The notes: a model not told the origin generated them from the sequence alone. Positions 24,129-32,196 are shown, numbered from the stretch's first letter. The stretch: 43,907 nt of DNA from Oscillospiraceae bacterium (GCA_031255415.1 JAIRSO010000030.1:1-43907), one strand, 5' to 3'. Numbers and translations are program-made.

Positions 24129-24324
24129 CGCCCCCTCTGTCGCTTAGTGACGTCTCCCCCTAGGGGAGCGACAAGGGGGCTTGCGTTTTTACTCCAGGGT
24201 AACGCTTATGGGGAAGTAACCGTTACTCCCATAGGTTTAGCCATCGGCGCATCCAAACCTCGACGCACCCAAACCCCCTTGTCGCCCCCTTAGGGGGAGA
24301 CGTCACGAAGCGACAGAGGGGGCG
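24129..24324. repeat. Second REP-like inverted repeat pair
   Basis: Left unit 24129-24185 and right unit about 24272-24324 are inverted copies of the unit seen at 21196-21406, but with orientation turned outside in: here the CGCCCCCTCTGTCGC ends face outward. Between them is a 12-bp-stem hairpin, TATGGG-AGTAAC with GTTACT-CCCATA (24207-24233). Arms carry CCCCCTAGGGG, and differ by several bases, so this copy is older or more diverged than the first. Confidence 0.8.
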
Positions 24325-24340
24325 TAACCAAGGGGGGGGA

Positions 24341-24480
24341 GGATACCTCAATCGACAGAGAGGACAACCCGGGGAGAGGATACCTCAATCGACAGAGAGG
24401 ACAACCCAAGGTAAGGATACCTCAATCGACAGAGAGGACAACCCAGGGATAGGATACCTCAATCGACAGAGGCGGCTAAC
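24341..24480. repeat. 37-bp tandem repeat array
   Basis: Four units begin at 24341, 24378, 24415 and 24452 with an exact 37-base period. The first 30 bases are identical in the first three units (GGATACCTCAATCGACAGAG, then AGGACAACCC) and the last seven vary; the fourth unit is cut short. It abuts the REP-like element and shares CGACAGAG with it. The array ends just before the ylbF ribosome site. Confidence 0.85.
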
Positions 24481-24502
24481 TATTCCCGCCGAAAGGAGCC
24501 GC

Positions 24503-24862
24503 ATGGACGCGAACATTGAATCCCCGCTGGCCGCGCTGGCTGGCGCGCTGAAATCCAGCGATACCGTGCGCAATACGCGGCGGCTTAAAGAAGCCGCCTT
24601 CGACGATCCCACCAACGCCGCGCTGCTTAGCGAGTACCAGAAGATGCAATCAATGTTCCAACGCAACCTCGCAACAGGCAGCGCGCCGCCAGACGAGGAC
24701 GTGAAACGCTTCCAGCAGATAGCGTCCTTGCTAATGGTCAACCCCGACGCGCAGTCGTACATGCTCTCCCAAATGAAACTGCAGCAGATGATCGGCGAGA
24801 TATTCCAGACGATCGCGAACGCGGCGGAGCTCCAACTGCCCGATCTAGGGGGCGCTTCCTGA
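24503..24862 (+). CDS. YlbF family regulator
   Basis: A 119-residue, mainly helical protein of the YlbF/YmcA (Com_YlbF) family: SPLAALAGALKSSDTVRNTR, then AAFDDPTNAALLSEYQKMQSM, and a conserved end VNPDAQSYMLSQMKLQQMIG. In Bacillus, YlbF, YmcA and YaaT form the Y-complex that affects RNase Y-dependent RNA maturation and developmental decisions. Placement near RNase J and mltG is suggestive only. GAAAGGAGCCGC precedes the ATG. The stop codon shares a base with the mltG ATG (TGATG), so the two are coupled. Which of the YlbF paralogues it is cannot be said. Confidence 0.85.
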   Translation: MDANIESPLAALAGALKSSDTVRNTRRLKEAAFDDPTNAALLSEYQKMQSMFQRNLATGSAPPDEDVKRFQQIASLLMVNPDAQSYMLSQMKLQQMIGEIFQTIANAAELQLPDLGGAS

Positions 24863-26067
24863 TGCAGCCTCGAAACCGCAAACGCCGCGCGCCGGTGGAC
24901 TGGGACGCGCGAAGCCTGAGGGAGGCGCGCTCCTACGGCTTCTTCTGGTACGACTGGATATGGAGATTGATCCGCCCGGCGCTGATTCTCGCGTGCGCGC
25001 TGCTGATTCTGGGCGGCGGCGTGATGCTGGCGGGCAACTCGTTATATCGTAGATTCGTTATGCCTGTCGATCCATCCGACGCGACGACGCGCCAGTTTGT
25101 CATAGAGTCGGGCAGCACGCTCACCAGCGTGTCCAAACAGTTGGAGGACGAAGGGCTTATACGCAACCGATCGGTGCTGAAATACCTGATGGACTTCCAG
25201 GGTCTTGGCTCGAAGGTCCAGGCCGGGGCTTACCAGTTGTCCAGATCGATGACGCTCGATCAAATCATCCGCCAGCTTACCACCGGGGACGGCAAACCTC
25301 TGACGCGCAACATAACCGTTATACCAGGATGGACTATCGAACAGATCGCGATGGACTTCGCGGAGAAAGGGATTATCCCCGACGCGGAGTCGTTCATGGC
25401 AGCGTGCAAGACGGGCGACGCGTTCGCCGATTATTATTACATAAATGAGCTGCTGTCCACGCCGTTGATCAATCAGCGCCGCTACGCGCTGGAAGGTTAT
25501 CTGCAGCCCAACACCTACGAGGTGTATCTGACAGCCAGCGTCAACGATATCATCCGGCGATTGCTGTCGCAGGTGGGCGTCGAGTTCACCGATCAGATGC
25601 GAGAGCGCGCCGCTACGCTGGGCTTCACCGTGGATCAGGCCTTAACGTTAGCGTCGATGATCGAGAAGGAGGCTAGGGCGGACGCGGACTTCGCGAGGGT
25701 GTCCGCCGTGTTCCACAACCGTCTCGACGCTAATATGCGCCTTCAGTCCGACCCAACGGTCAAGTATACGACAGGTTCTGAAAAGATGGCTCTGGACAGC
25801 GGCGACTTGAACCAGATCAGCGGCTATAATACCTACCTGAATACGGGGCTGCCCATCGGCCCGATCTGCAACCCATCGCGCAAGGCGATCGACGCGGCGC
25901 TGAACCCCGATCCGACATTCATCGCGGAGCAGTATCTCTACTTCACCAGCAAGGAGCCGGACAGCAGCGAACTGTATTTCTCTAAAACGCTCGAGGAACA
26001 CGAGGCGGCGGTGTCGCTGTACAGGCCGCTGTGGATCGAGTACGATAGGAATAGGGGACTGGAGTGA
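24862..26067 (+). CDS. mltG: Endolytic transglycosylase MltG
   Basis: A 401-residue membrane-anchored enzyme that cuts nascent glycan strands in peptidoglycan. A basic cytoplasmic N-terminus (1-37) precedes one membrane span (about 38-58); a LysM-like subdomain with FVIESGSTLTSVSKQLEDEG follows, then the YceG catalytic domain with the conserved LEGYLQPNTYE and the catalytic glutamate E268 in LASMIEKEA, and NTGLPIGPICNPS near the end. Length and order are typical. It is coupled to ylbF by a one-base overlap. The tRNA-Gln terminator on the other strand lies 40 bases beyond its stop. Confidence 0.95.
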   Translation: MQPRNRKRRAPVDWDARSLREARSYGFFWYDWIWRLIRPALILACALLILGGGVMLAGNSLYRRFVMPVDPSDATTRQFVIESGSTLTSVSKQLEDEGLIRNRSVLKYLMDFQGLGSKVQAGAYQLSRSMTLDQIIRQLTTGDGKPLTRNITVIPGWTIEQIAMDFAEKGIIPDAESFMAACKTGDAFADYYYINELLSTPLINQRRYALEGYLQPNTYEVYLTASVNDIIRRLLSQVGVEFTDQMRERAATLGFTVDQALTLASMIEKEARADADFARVSAVFHNRLDANMRLQSDPTVKYTTGSEKMALDSGDLNQISGYNTYLNTGLPIGPICNPSRKAIDAALNPDPTFIAEQYLYFTSKEPDSSELYFSKTLEEHEAAVSLYRPLWIEYDRNRGLE

Positions 26068-26105
26068 CCTAGCTCCAGCCCGCCGCAAACCCCGCGTTAG
26101 CCTCA

Positions 26106-26136
26106 ACAAAAAGGCTCCTGTACCAACAGGAGCCTT
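26106..26136 (-). terminator. Intrinsic terminator of tRNA-Gln
   Basis: AAGGCTCCTG and CAGGAGCCTT form a perfect ten-base-pair stem with a six-base loop. On the minus strand the stem is followed by a T-run (TTTTTG), so it ends the leftward tRNA transcript. It may also block read-through from mltG. Confidence 0.85.
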
Positions 26137-26140
26137 CGAC

Positions 26141-26214
26141 TGGCTGGGGAACTAGGATTTGAACCTAGACAATACGAGTCAGAGTCGTAGGTGCTGCCGT
26201 TACACCATTCCCCA
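26141..26214 (-). tRNA. tRNA-Gln (anticodon CUG)
   Basis: The minus strand folds into a complete cloverleaf of 74 bases including the encoded CCA: acceptor stem TGGGGAA/TTCCCCA with discriminator G, D-arm with GGTGTAACGGCAGCACC, anticodon stem TACGA/TCGTA closing the loop CTCTGAC (anticodon CTG), and T-arm CTAGG-TTCAAAT-CCTAG. It decodes CAG. It stands alone with its own promoter and terminator. Confidence 0.95.
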
Positions 26215-26229
26215 ACGGCTTACGGGATT

Positions 26230-26257
26230 AGTATACCCGATTCGTCGAAAAAGTCAA
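26230..26257 (-). promoter_or_regulatory. Promoter of tRNA-Gln
   Basis: Minus strand TTGACT (26257-26252), 16 bases, TATACT (26235-26230), placing the start about ten bases before the mature tRNA 5' end at 26214. Confidence 0.8.
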
Positions 26258-26281
26258 GGGCGAATCCGCTCGCCGGAAAAA

Positions 26282-26311
26282 TTTTCATAATCATGGACGA
26301 GCCGGGATAAT
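26282..26311 (+). promoter_or_regulatory. Possible promoter of the PstS-like gene
   Basis: TTTTCA (26282-26287), 18 bases, GATAAT (26306-26311), about 58 bases before the ATG. Both hexamers are imperfect. It runs back to back with the tRNA promoter. Confidence 0.35.
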
Positions 26312-26369
26312 ATCACGCTTGTAAATCGTTTAGTTGTTAGCGGGTTGAGTACGCTTAGGAGGTATGCTT

Positions 26370-27464
26370 ATGAACACAAGAAAACCGCGCGGTTTCACGG
26401 GCTTGATAATACTTATGGTTGTTGCCATGTGCGCGGCGACAGCCATGCCTTCGGTTGTCGCGGCGGAGGAACAGCGCTCCGCTTACGACTCTATCAATCA
26501 GCCGCTGGATCGTCCCGAGGGATGGAACCGCATCGTCCGCGAGTCGCCTTTCGCGCTGGGCGAGCCGGAGCCGATCGGCGAATCCGCAGGCGTTCCGTTA
26601 TATGAAATACCGTATGGCAGTTACCCGGTGATAGACGGATCGACCATCGGCGTGCCGATGGCGCTCGAGTTTGCGCGCGAACACCTAAGCCTCCCCGATA
26701 CCGATCTATCCAGCTTCGTATTCTTCTCGACGACTCACGCGGCTTATCTGAACCTGATCAACCGCAGGCCTGCCGCCGCGCCCATCATCCCTTCGATGAA
26801 CGGCGCGATGGAACGCAAGGGCGTAGAGCTGTTCATCGGCACGGCGCCGTCGGACGACGAGCTCGCGCTTGCGCAAGCCTGCGGCGTTAAACTCGTTATC
26901 AACACGCTGTGTTATGACGCGTTCGTGTTTATAACGCATAAGGATAACCCCGTGCAGTCGCTGACCGTCGGGCAGATACGGGATATCTACGCCGGGCGAG
27001 TAACGAACTGGAACGAGATCGGTGGCGCGGACGCGCGGATCCTCGCCTATCAACGCAACCCCAACTCCGGCAGTCAAACCGCCATGGACGAATTGGTCAT
27101 GCGCGGCGAAGAGATAACCGGCGCGGTGGATTGGTACGTGCCCAGAGAGATGAGCGGGCTTGTGGACGAGGTGAGCGATTATGAGAACGCGCTGTCCAGC
27201 ATCGGGTACACGTATAAGTATTACCTCGACGCGTTGTATCAGGATGAAGATATAAAGACTATCGCGATAGATGGAATCGCGCCGACGGACGAGAATATCA
27301 TCAGCGGCGCGTATCCGTTCACGACGGAATACGTCGCGGTCATCCGCGATGGGGAGCAGGATGGGATCGCGGGCAGGTTCCTCGAGTGGATGCTGAGCGG
27401 CGAGGGTATGGATTGTATCCGCCAGGCGGGTTATCTGGCGAGAGAGGGATCAACCAATGATTAA
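26370..27464 (+). CDS. PstS-like substrate-binding protein
   Basis: A 364-residue exported protein with a signal peptide (basic start, then GLIILMVVAMCAATAMPSVVA, cleavage near VAAEE) and no lipobox. The body has the type 2 periplasmic-binding fold of phosphate-binding PstS proteins: IPYGSYPVIDGSTIGVPMAL, DNPVQSLTVGQIRDIYAGRV, NWNEIGG, YQRNPNSGSQTAMDELV, and GAYPFTTEYVAVI. The ligand-contact region differs from canonical PstS (DGS retained, SGSQ in place of SGT), so phosphate is likely but not certain. The second ATG (26370) is preferred because TTAGGAGG lies seven bases before it. No pstCAB genes follow; instead it overlaps an LRR protein gene by eight bases. Confidence 0.82.
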   Translation: MNTRKPRGFTGLIILMVVAMCAATAMPSVVAAEEQRSAYDSINQPLDRPEGWNRIVRESPFALGEPEPIGESAGVPLYEIPYGSYPVIDGSTIGVPMALEFAREHLSLPDTDLSSFVFFSTTHAAYLNLINRRPAAAPIIPSMNGAMERKGVELFIGTAPSDDELALAQACGVKLVINTLCYDAFVFITHKDNPVQSLTVGQIRDIYAGRVTNWNEIGGADARILAYQRNPNSGSQTAMDELVMRGEEITGAVDWYVPREMSGLVDEVSDYENALSSIGYTYKYYLDALYQDEDIKTIAIDGIAPTDENIISGAYPFTTEYVAVIRDGEQDGIAGRFLEWMLSGEGMDCIRQAGYLAREGSTND

Positions 27465-29010
27465 GCAATGGTGCGCGCTGTTCGTATTTGCGGTACTGGC
27501 TCTCTCCAACGCCGCGATGGCGGGAGAGACTGGCGCGGACTCGTTCACGCTCGACGGCGTGATATATGAGGATCGCGGCGGCGAGCTGTGGGTGGCGGGA
27601 TTCGACGACGACGCGGAGACGATCGTCTATCGTGAAGAAGTGGATGGGAAGGTTGTAAATATCGAATGGAACGCCATATTCGATATCAATACTAACCAGT
27701 ATATCCATCTGAACAATCCCGGCGCGGTCAAGACGTTGGTCATAGACGAAGGCGTGACCGTTATAGACAAAGGCTTCATGTGGGATACGCTTGAGACGAT
27801 AAAACTGCCGGCCTCGCTGAACGATCTGGCTCCCGGCATGTTCGGTTATCTAAGCGCGCTGAAAGATATCGAGGTCGCGCAAGGCAACGCGAAGTATGGC
27901 GTTTTCAACGGCGCGCTGGTCGATATCCCGGCCGGCGAGCTATTGCTGTACCCAAGCGCGCGTTCTGTTGACAGTTATACGCTGCCCTCTGTCGTCAAGT
28001 CGGTTGATTTCCCCGCGTTTAATTATGACCTTTATATCAGAGAGATCGTTGTGCCAGAAGGCGTGACGCGCATTGGAAGCTTAAGAGATTTTATTACCGC
28101 GCATACGGAAAGGTTATCTCTGCCCGCGTCGTTGGCAGAGTGGGAAGGGCGGACTGTTTACGAACGAGGCAAACTAAGCCGTATCGACGTCGATCCAGCC
28201 AACCCCGTATTCTATTCGGACGACGGGATAGTGTTCTTGCGCGCGGACGACAGCCTATTCGCGTACCCTCCCGCGCATTCGAAGGCGCTGGTCATCGACG
28301 ATAGGTACGTCGAGCCGGTAACAAATGAATATGACAGCGAGGAATACGGATTCTTCTACAACAACATGACGATTGAGTCCGTGGCGTTTGAGACGCGGAA
28401 GCTGACCGAAATACCCGCCGCGCTTTTTGAAGGATGCACATCCCTGCGGCAAGCGGCATTGCCTCTCAATCTAAAGAAGATAGGCTACGCCGCGTTCGGC
28501 TACTGCTTGTCGCTCGAGTCGATCGCGCTGCCGCCAGGCTTGGAGGAGATAGGCGAAAGCGCGTTTGTCAACTGCTCGAGACTGGAAACGGTGGTGATAC
28601 CGGACAGCGTGGCGAAGATCGGCGTCGGCGCGTTTGCTACCCATAGCTCCCATGCCCGCAGGCCAACGCTTATATGTAAGAAAGATTCCGCCGGATACTG
28701 GTACGCTTATCAAAACGGATTGCCGTGGGCGGAGAGTCCTAACGATACCCCGAGGTTGTTATCGTTCGACAATATGCGCGGGTATCCAGCCGCTGTGGTA
28801 AACGGCGAGTCCGGCGGCACGATTAGCCTGCTGGAACAGCCGAGCCCAAACTCGCGGTCGGTAACCGCTCTGCGCAACGGCGCGACCATGCTAATCGATT
28901 TTGCGGACGGGTGGAGCCGCGTGCGCGTTGACGGCAAAGAGGGGTATATGATGGAAAAGTTTTTACGCCTCGTGTTATGGGATTATAATATGAGCCTTGG
29001 CAACGGTTAA
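27457..29010 (+). CDS. Exported leucine-rich-repeat (BspA-type) protein with C-terminal SH3-like domain
   Basis: A 517-residue exported protein: signal peptide (IKQWCALFVFAVLALSNAAMA), then LRR_5/BspA-like repeats in two groups. The second group, about residues 310-395, is clear: TEIPAALFEGCTSLRQAALP, then LKKIGYAAFGYCLSLESIAL, then LEEIGESAFVNCSRLETVVI. The end (about 455-505), GGTISLLEQPSPNSRSVTAL followed by DGWSRVRVDGKEGYM, is a bacterial SH3-type domain. It has no sortase motif or membrane anchor. Its ATG overlaps the PstS-like gene by eight bases, so both are made together and may act together outside the cell. Its stop overlaps the stop of the convergent phosphoesterase gene. Confidence 0.83.
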   Translation: MIKQWCALFVFAVLALSNAAMAGETGADSFTLDGVIYEDRGGELWVAGFDDDAETIVYREEVDGKVVNIEWNAIFDINTNQYIHLNNPGAVKTLVIDEGVTVIDKGFMWDTLETIKLPASLNDLAPGMFGYLSALKDIEVAQGNAKYGVFNGALVDIPAGELLLYPSARSVDSYTLPSVVKSVDFPAFNYDLYIREIVVPEGVTRIGSLRDFITAHTERLSLPASLAEWEGRTVYERGKLSRIDVDPANPVFYSDDGIVFLRADDSLFAYPPAHSKALVIDDRYVEPVTNEYDSEEYGFFYNNMTIESVAFETRKLTEIPAALFEGCTSLRQAALPLNLKKIGYAAFGYCLSLESIALPPGLEEIGESAFVNCSRLETVVIPDSVAKIGVGAFATHSSHARRPTLICKKDSAGYWYAYQNGLPWAESPNDTPRLLSFDNMRGYPAAVVNGESGGTISLLEQPSPNSRSVTALRNGATMLIDFADGWSRVRVDGKEGYMMEKFLRLVLWDYNMSLGNG

Positions 29011-30059
29011 TACTCCGCGTCGCGGGTGAATATGACGCGCGTCAATTCCGGCGGGTTGAACAGCCGGAACCATGGATACGGCGTGTCGCTGGAACGACCC
29101 AGCCCGCTCGAAATCGTCTGCGCGAGTCCGTCCACATACATGAATCCATCGATACCGCGCGGGAAGAACCCGTATCCCGGCGAGTATATCGCGCCAACAT
29201 ACGGCAGCCGCCACTGCCCGCCCGCCAGGTGCCCGGCAATATACGCGTCTATCGATCGGTAAAACTCGTTGCCGGACGAGGCCCAGGCATTGATCAACGA
29301 CGCTCTCGCCTCGTCCACGGGTCGATGCGATACCACTATATGCAAATCGGCCGGCTGGATCGTCGGCCTGACGGCGGTCTCGCGCTCAAGAGCGTCGGCT
29401 GCGCGCTGCGCGTTCTCCAGCACCGCGTGGATGGATCGATCATAACCGCGCGCCTGCATGTCCGCTATCTCGGCGCGATACATCGCCAGCGCGTCCTCTG
29501 GCTCCGGCTCCAGCAGCATCGATTCGGGCGTGAGCCAGACGGTCTGCCCTCGCTTGGTGATTGAAACCGTGGAATCAAGCAGCCTCGCGCCCAATCGCCT
29601 CGCCCCGGTCAGCCAGTCGTTCAGCGTCTCGCCGTCCGGGGCTGGATCGGCGTCGCCAGGGATCACAAACACCGGCGCGGAGGACGCGTTCCGGCTAAGC
29701 GCGGTTATCAGCTCGAAGAACGGCAGCGTATCGCCGTCGGGGGCTGTGAAGTCGCCCGTTATCACCACCGCGTCGCAGTTAGTCTTAGCCGCGAGATCGC
29801 CGACGAGGCGCTGGTTCGAGCCGAACCGCGCGCCGGATAGATCGGATGCTTGCAGGATTGTAAACCCTTCCAGCGCGGCTGGCAGGTTCGAGACCGTCAC
29901 GCGCACGGTTGTGAGGATCACGCGCCCGTTGTCGTAGACCGTGTAAGCGGCTGCGGCTATGATCATTGCGGGGATAAGGAACGCGAATAGCCAGCGCGCG
30001 CTGAAACCTCGGCGGCGGCTGCCTGAATATACCTCGCGTGGGTTGTAGTTGCGTGCCAT
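29007..30059 (-). CDS. Metallophosphoesterase-like membrane-anchored protein, degenerate active site
   Basis: A 350-residue protein with an N-terminal membrane anchor (about 22-42) and an exterior calcineurin-like fold. The start at 30059 has GGAGGACGCGC before it; a longer frame to 30110 lacks this. The family motifs can be located but several ligands are changed: SDLH is SDLS (S75 for His), GDxx is kept (D103), GN[HD] is PGDAD (D136 for Asn, A137 for His), SHxP is kept (H245), and GHTHGGQ is GHLAGGQ (A279 for His). So it resembles the UDP-2,3-diacylglucosamine/YkuE-type enzymes in shape but may be inactive or use another chemistry. Its gene converges with the LRR gene, sharing four bases. 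Confidence 0.78.
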   Translation of the reverse strand: MARNYNPREVYSGSRRRGFSARWLFAFLIPAMIIAAAAYTVYDNGRVILTTVRVTVSNLPAALEGFTILQASDLSGARFGSNQRLVGDLAAKTNCDAVVITGDFTAPDGDTLPFFELITALSRNASSAPVFVIPGDADPAPDGETLNDWLTGARRLGARLLDSTVSITKRGQTVWLTPESMLLEPEPEDALAMYRAEIADMQARGYDRSIHAVLENAQRAADALERETAVRPTIQPADLHIVVSHRPVDEARASLINAWASSGNEFYRSIDAYIAGHLAGGQWRLPYVGAIYSPGYGFFPRGIDGFMYVDGLAQTISSGLGRSSDTPYPWFRLFNPPELTRVIFTRDAEY

Positions 30060-30126
30060 GCGCGTCCTCCATCGTCGATTATTATAAAGAAGCCGGAGAA
30101 AGCAGTGCAATCTGCATAGATAATAG

Positions 30127-30173
30127 TATAATATAGCGAGCGGCTAGCGTCAACCCGCCGCGTGCTGTATAAT
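30127..30173 (+). promoter_or_regulatory. Two -10 elements upstream of radA
   Basis: Perfect TATAAT hexamers at 30127-30132 and 30168-30173, neither with a good -35. The second ends six bases before the radA ATG, so its transcript would begin at or next to the start codon. Confidence 0.4.
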
Positions 30174-30179
30174 CATCCC

Positions 30180-31535
30180 ATGAAACATAGGCTGACATAC
30201 CGCTGCGCCGCGTGCGGCTACGAAACCCCGCGCTGGCTGGGCAAGTGCCCCGGCTGCGGCGAGTGGAACTCGCTGGAAGAATTTGCGCCGGAACCGATCC
30301 CGCTCAAGTCCGCTAAGCGCGCGGCGGGATCGAGCGCGTCCGTGCCGCTGTCCGCGATTACGACCGACACGCCGGATCGCGAGGCGATAGGCATCGCGGA
30401 ACTGGATCGCGTGCTGGGCGGGGGGATCGTGCCGGGGTCGTTGTTATTGCTGGGCGGGGATCCCGGGGTGGGCAAGTCTACGCTGCTGTTGCAGGCTTCA
30501 CATCGTTTGGCTTGCGCGGGAAAGCGCGTGCTGTACGTATCCGGCGAGGAGAGCGCGCGGCAGATCAAACTGCGCGCGCGCAGACTGGGCGTGGATTCGG
30601 ACAATCTATTCCTGCTGACCGAGACGAACACGGAGGCCATCGCCGCGCAATTCGACATAGTTAAACCGGACGCGATGATTGTGGACTCCATCCAAACGAC
30701 GGTATCGCCCGATACGCCGTCCATGCCGGGTAGCGTGCCGCAGGTGCGCGCGTGCGCGTCCGCGATGTCCGCGCTGGCTAAGTCGAGCGGGTGCGCGGTG
30801 TTCCTCGTGGGGCACGTCACGAAGGATGGAGCGATAGCCGGGCCTAGGGTGCTGGAGCATATGGTGGACGCGGTGCTGTACTTCGAGGGCGAGAGACGGC
30901 ACGCGTACCGCATGCTGCGCGCGGTGAAGAACCGCTTCGGATCGGTTCAGGAGCTGGGGCTGTTCGAGATGACGGAGCGCGGCATGGCGGAGGTGGAGAA
31001 TCCGGAGGCGATGCTGCTCAGCCCTCGTGCGCACGGGGTATCCGGGTCGGTGGTCACGTGCGCGATAGAGGGAACCAGGCCGCTGCTGGTGGATGTTCAA
31101 GCGCTGGTGACGCGCTCCGCGTTGGCGTCGCCCAGGCGGACGGTGGACGGTGTGGACGCGGGCAGGGTGGCGCTGCTGCTAGCCGTGCTGGAGAAACGCG
31201 CCGGGCTGCGGCTCTATGATCAGGATGTGTTCGTGAATATAGCCGGTGGGATGACGCTGTCCGAACCAGCGGCGGATCTCGCCCTTACGGTCGCGGTCGC
31301 TTCGTCGCTTCGGAATGTGGTCGTGCCGGATCAATGGGTCGTGTTCGGGGAGGTGGGTCTCGCCGGAGAGGCGAGAGGCGTGCCGCTCACGGAACGCAGG
31401 CTTGCGGAATGCGCGAGGCTGGGATTCACGCGCGCGATCGCTCCGAAAACATCGACGCGCGGCGTGAAGGTTCCCGACGCGATGCGGCTCGTCGGGGTCG
31501 AGTCGGTCGCGGAGGCGTTGGCAGCGATCGGGTAA
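30180..31535 (+). CDS. radA: DNA repair protein RadA (Sms)
   Basis: A 451-residue ATPase that drives branch migration of recombination intermediates. The N-terminal zinc finger uses C9, C12, C23 and C26 (CAAC...CPGC); the RecA-like core has Walker A GDPGVGKS at 93-100 and the RadA-specific KNRFGS motif near 250; the C-terminal Lon-like domain contains NIAGGMTLSEPAADLAL. The ATG at 30180 gives a typical N-terminus, though no ribosome site precedes it; GTG at 30162 is the upstream alternative. In many Firmicutes radA follows clpC; here it stands just before ctsR with its own promoter. Confidence 0.96.
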   Translation: MKHRLTYRCAACGYETPRWLGKCPGCGEWNSLEEFAPEPIPLKSAKRAAGSSASVPLSAITTDTPDREAIGIAELDRVLGGGIVPGSLLLLGGDPGVGKSTLLLQASHRLACAGKRVLYVSGEESARQIKLRARRLGVDSDNLFLLTETNTEAIAAQFDIVKPDAMIVDSIQTTVSPDTPSMPGSVPQVRACASAMSALAKSSGCAVFLVGHVTKDGAIAGPRVLEHMVDAVLYFEGERRHAYRMLRAVKNRFGSVQELGLFEMTERGMAEVENPEAMLLSPRAHGVSGSVVTCAIEGTRPLLVDVQALVTRSALASPRRTVDGVDAGRVALLLAVLEKRAGLRLYDQDVFVNIAGGMTLSEPAADLALTVAVASSLRNVVVPDQWVVFGEVGLAGEARGVPLTERRLAECARLGFTRAIAPKTSTRGVKVPDAMRLVGVESVAEALAAIG

Positions 31536-31588
31536 GGGGTATGGCTCGTTGGTATGTTTTGCGAATAGTTGATGTGGACGATTTTGAA

Positions 31589-31605
31589 GGTCAAAAATAG
31601 TCAAA
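31589..31605. promoter_or_regulatory. CtsR operator
   Basis: GGTCAAA (31589-31595), three bases, AGTCAAA (31599-31605): the direct heptamer repeat bound by CtsR, matching the known consensus RGTCAAA-N3-RGTCAAA. It lies ten bases upstream of the -35 box of the ctsR promoter, so the operon is very likely autoregulated. Confidence 0.9.
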
Positions 31606-31614
31606 AATAACCGG

Positions 31615-31642
31615 TTGCACATTCCGCATAATCTGCTATACT
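31615..31642 (+). promoter_or_regulatory. Promoter of ctsR-mcsA-mcsB-clpC
   Basis: TTGCAC (31615-31620), 16 bases, TATACT (31637-31642). Start near 31649; leader of about 75 bases. Confidence 0.75.
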
Positions 31643-31725
31643 ATGAATAGACAGGAATAGTCAGATGGCCGGGGGGCTGCCGCCGCTCGGTCGCGCCTGT
31701 CATCCTATAAGGAGTGTCGATAAGC

Positions 31726-32196
31726 GTGAAGCCGTTAAGCGACGATATCGAGGCGTTCATAAAGGCGCTGCTGGGAGAGGATCAGGATCAGGTAGACGTA
31801 CAGCGCAACGAGCTGGCGGGATACTTCCGCTGCGCGCCCAGCCAGATCACCTACGTGCTGTCCACCCGCTTCACGCCCGACCGCGGCTACGTGATAGAAT
31901 CACGGCGCGGAGGCGGCGGGTTCGTCAGGATCGTCAGGCTGAAAAAAACTAAGGCCGACCACCTGCTCTACCTTATCAACCAACGGATAGGAGCGTCCGT
32001 ATCCGCGCAGGACGCTATCGCGATGATTCAACAGCTGCTCGAGCAGGGTACGGTCAGCGAACGGGAGGCCGCGCTGATGCGCGCCGCGACCTCGGCTCGC
32101 GCGATCAACCTGCCCATCGCTCTTAAAGATACGCTCCGTGCCGGCGTGCTGCGGGAAATGCTGCTGCAAGTCGCGCTGGAACAAAAGGAGGCATAA
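31726..32196 (+). CDS. ctsR: Transcriptional repressor CtsR
   Basis: A 156-residue repressor of class III heat-shock genes. The N-terminal DNA-binding domain has the family pattern NELAGYFRCAPSQITYVLST, then RFTPDRGYVIESRRGGGGFV, where the glycine-rich wing carries the arginine that senses heat and is phosphorylated or released under McsB control. The C-terminal half is helical and mediates dimers. GTG at 31726 follows AAGGAG with an 11-base gap and yields MKPLSDDIEAF, typical for the family; GTG at 31714 overlaps the ribosome site. First gene of its own operon, with a matching operator upstream. Confidence 0.95.
   Translation: MKPLSDDIEAFIKALLGEDQDQVDVQRNELAGYFRCAPSQITYVLSTRFTPDRGYVIESRRGGGGFVRIVRLKKTKADHLLYLINQRIGASVSAQDAIAMIQQLLEQGTVSEREAALMRAATSARAINLPIALKDTLRAGVLREMLLQVALEQKEA

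Noticed and set aside
24341-24480. CRISPR array
   Set aside because: Period 37 with only 7 variable bases leaves no room for spacers of about 30 bases. There are no cas genes nearby. It is a plain tandem repeat.
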